In this document: in pieces, positions 5,879 to 6,425 of the stretch | Position numbering within the stretch: position 1 is the first letter of the stretch | How the letters are laid out: each line of letters begins with the position of its first letter | Source: Dehalococcoidales bacterium | GTDB taxonomy: Bacteria; Chloroflexota; Dehalococcoidia; Dehalococcoidales; UBA3254 | Assembly (NCBI GenBank): GCA_028718465.1 | Contig: JAQULX010000174.1 | Coordinates: 1-6,425 of the forward strand | Direction of reading: 5' to 3' | DNA length: 6,425 nucleotides | Translations under genes and position numbers: made by a program | Notes under the pieces: model-generated | The model's database searches: none | What the model saw: the letters and a program-made list of their open reading frames with translations, nothing else | Told to the model about the DNA's origin: nothing

Positions 5879-6425
5879 TTATTTATCCAGTTCCCGTCTC
5901 ATGGCCATATCATAGAGGACTCTTTCACGGGCTTTATCGATTCCCAGGGCCTTGCGTTTCTTGTCGATATGGTCGATCATCAGGCGGGCCATTTTCAGCG
6001 GGTCCGGCTCAAAGTCCCATTTTCCGCCGTAAATTTCCTCATAGCCTTTGAATAGATAGTCGGTCAGCTCCCGTGAACCGACGGTAGGCCAGGTGACGCC
6101 GAAGACGGTATAAACTCCCGAAGCGACAAAGTACTGGCCGATGGAAATGGCTTTTTCGCTCATCCATTCGGGGGCTGCGCCGGCCGCGGGGAGATCGCTG
6201 ATGTCGTCACCCAGTCCGCCTTCCTTGACCATGGCCGTGGCGGCGACCAGGATGCGGGCATTGTCCACGCAGGAACCCAGGTGCAATACCGGGGGGATGC
6301 CCACTGTTTCACAGACCGAGGCGAGCCCTTCGCCGGCCAGTTTAGCGGCTTCGGGTACCATCAGGCCGGCTTTGGCTGTCGCCATGGCGCTGCATCCGGT
6401 TTGCAGCACCAGCACATCATTCTTG
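5879..6425 (-). CDS. acsA: Carbon monoxide dehydrogenase catalytic subunit (CODH, C-terminal part; 5' end beyond window)
   Basis: Nickel-iron CODH subunit, which reduces CO2 to CO at its C-cluster and feeds CO through an internal tunnel to acetyl-CoA synthase; cytoplasmic. Only the last 181 residues are visible. The reading frame is open to the right edge (K-N-D-V-L-V-L-Q), so the GTG at 6415-6413 is an internal valine and not the start. Two family motifs are present: TGCSA (Cys codon 6394-6392) and HLGSCVDNAR (Cys codon 6271-6269). From comparison with the remembered Moorella and Carboxydothermus numbering, I infer these are the last two C-cluster cysteine ligands. The interval between them is 41 residues, about nine shorter than in those enzymes. 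The tail (VFGVTWPTVGSRE, then FEPDPLKMA and an HIDKKRKALG-like helix) is typical of CODHs that partner with ACS, and acsB follows 26 bases later. The N-terminal B- and D-cluster cysteines and the C-cluster histidine lie outside the window. The symbol acsA is preferred over cooS because of context. Confidence 0.95.
   Translation of the reverse strand, partial: KNDVLVLQTGCSAMATAKAGLMVPEAAKLAGEGLASVCETVGIPPVLHLGSCVDNARILVAATAMVKEGGLGDDISDLPAAGAAPEWMSEKAISIGQYFVASGVYTVFGVTWPTVGSRELTDYLFKGYEEIYGGKWDFEPDPLKMARLMIDHIDKKRKALGIDKARERVLYDMAMRRELDK

Noticed and set aside
5478..5915. Plus-strand open frame opposite the acsB start, spanning the acsA-acsB junction
   Set aside because: Antisense shadow of acsB; it crosses a real gene junction and shows no family features.
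6413..6415. GTG as the start of a short CODH-like protein
   Set aside because: The frame stays open to the window edge with family-like residues (KNDV) before it, and most of CODH is missing, so the gene continues to the right.

Overview
The window carries most of a bacterial carbon monoxide dehydrogenase/acetyl-CoA synthase (CODH/ACS, Wood-Ljungdahl carbonyl branch) operon. All of it is on the minus strand, so transcription runs from the right edge toward the left. In transcription order it holds the 3' end of acsA (CODH subunit, cut by the right edge), acsB (acetyl-CoA synthase), acsC (corrinoid iron-sulfur protein large subunit), acsE (methyl-tetrahydrofolate:CFeSP methyltransferase) and a DUF3786-family protein of unknown function. 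Gaps between genes are 26, 20, 10 and 0 bases and each internal gene has a good Shine-Dalgarno, so a single translationally coupled transcript is very likely.

The proteins work as a chain. AcsE takes the methyl group from methyl-tetrahydrofolate and gives it to the cobalt of CFeSP (AcsC plus AcsD). CFeSP passes the methyl to the A-cluster of AcsB. CO made from CO2 by the C-cluster of AcsA travels to the A-cluster, where methyl, CO and CoA become acetyl-CoA. The same set can run backwards to oxidise acetate. The gene for AcsD, the obligate CFeSP small subunit, is not in the window, although in Moorella-type clusters it lies between acsC and acsE.

The bacterial-type AcsB (with its own N-terminal CODH-binding domain), tetrahydrofolate-type AcsE and DUF3786 point to a strictly anaerobic, autotrophic or syntrophic bacterium. 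Dehalococcoidia-like Chloroflexota, Desulfotomaculum/Pelotomaculum-like Firmicutes and Deltaproteobacteria-like sulfate reducers are all compatible; the sequence alone does not decide.

Layout: 1-704 is intergenic with no convincing gene, but it contains a consensus-like plus-strand promoter (128-158), a small dispersed-repeat-like hairpin (234-274), a periodic GGGG/TTCCAGTT/TGTAAACT repeat zone that looks like a relic of an IS21-type element end (about 511-644), and an AT-rich inverted repeat just past the operon (658-694). The operon fills 705-6425.
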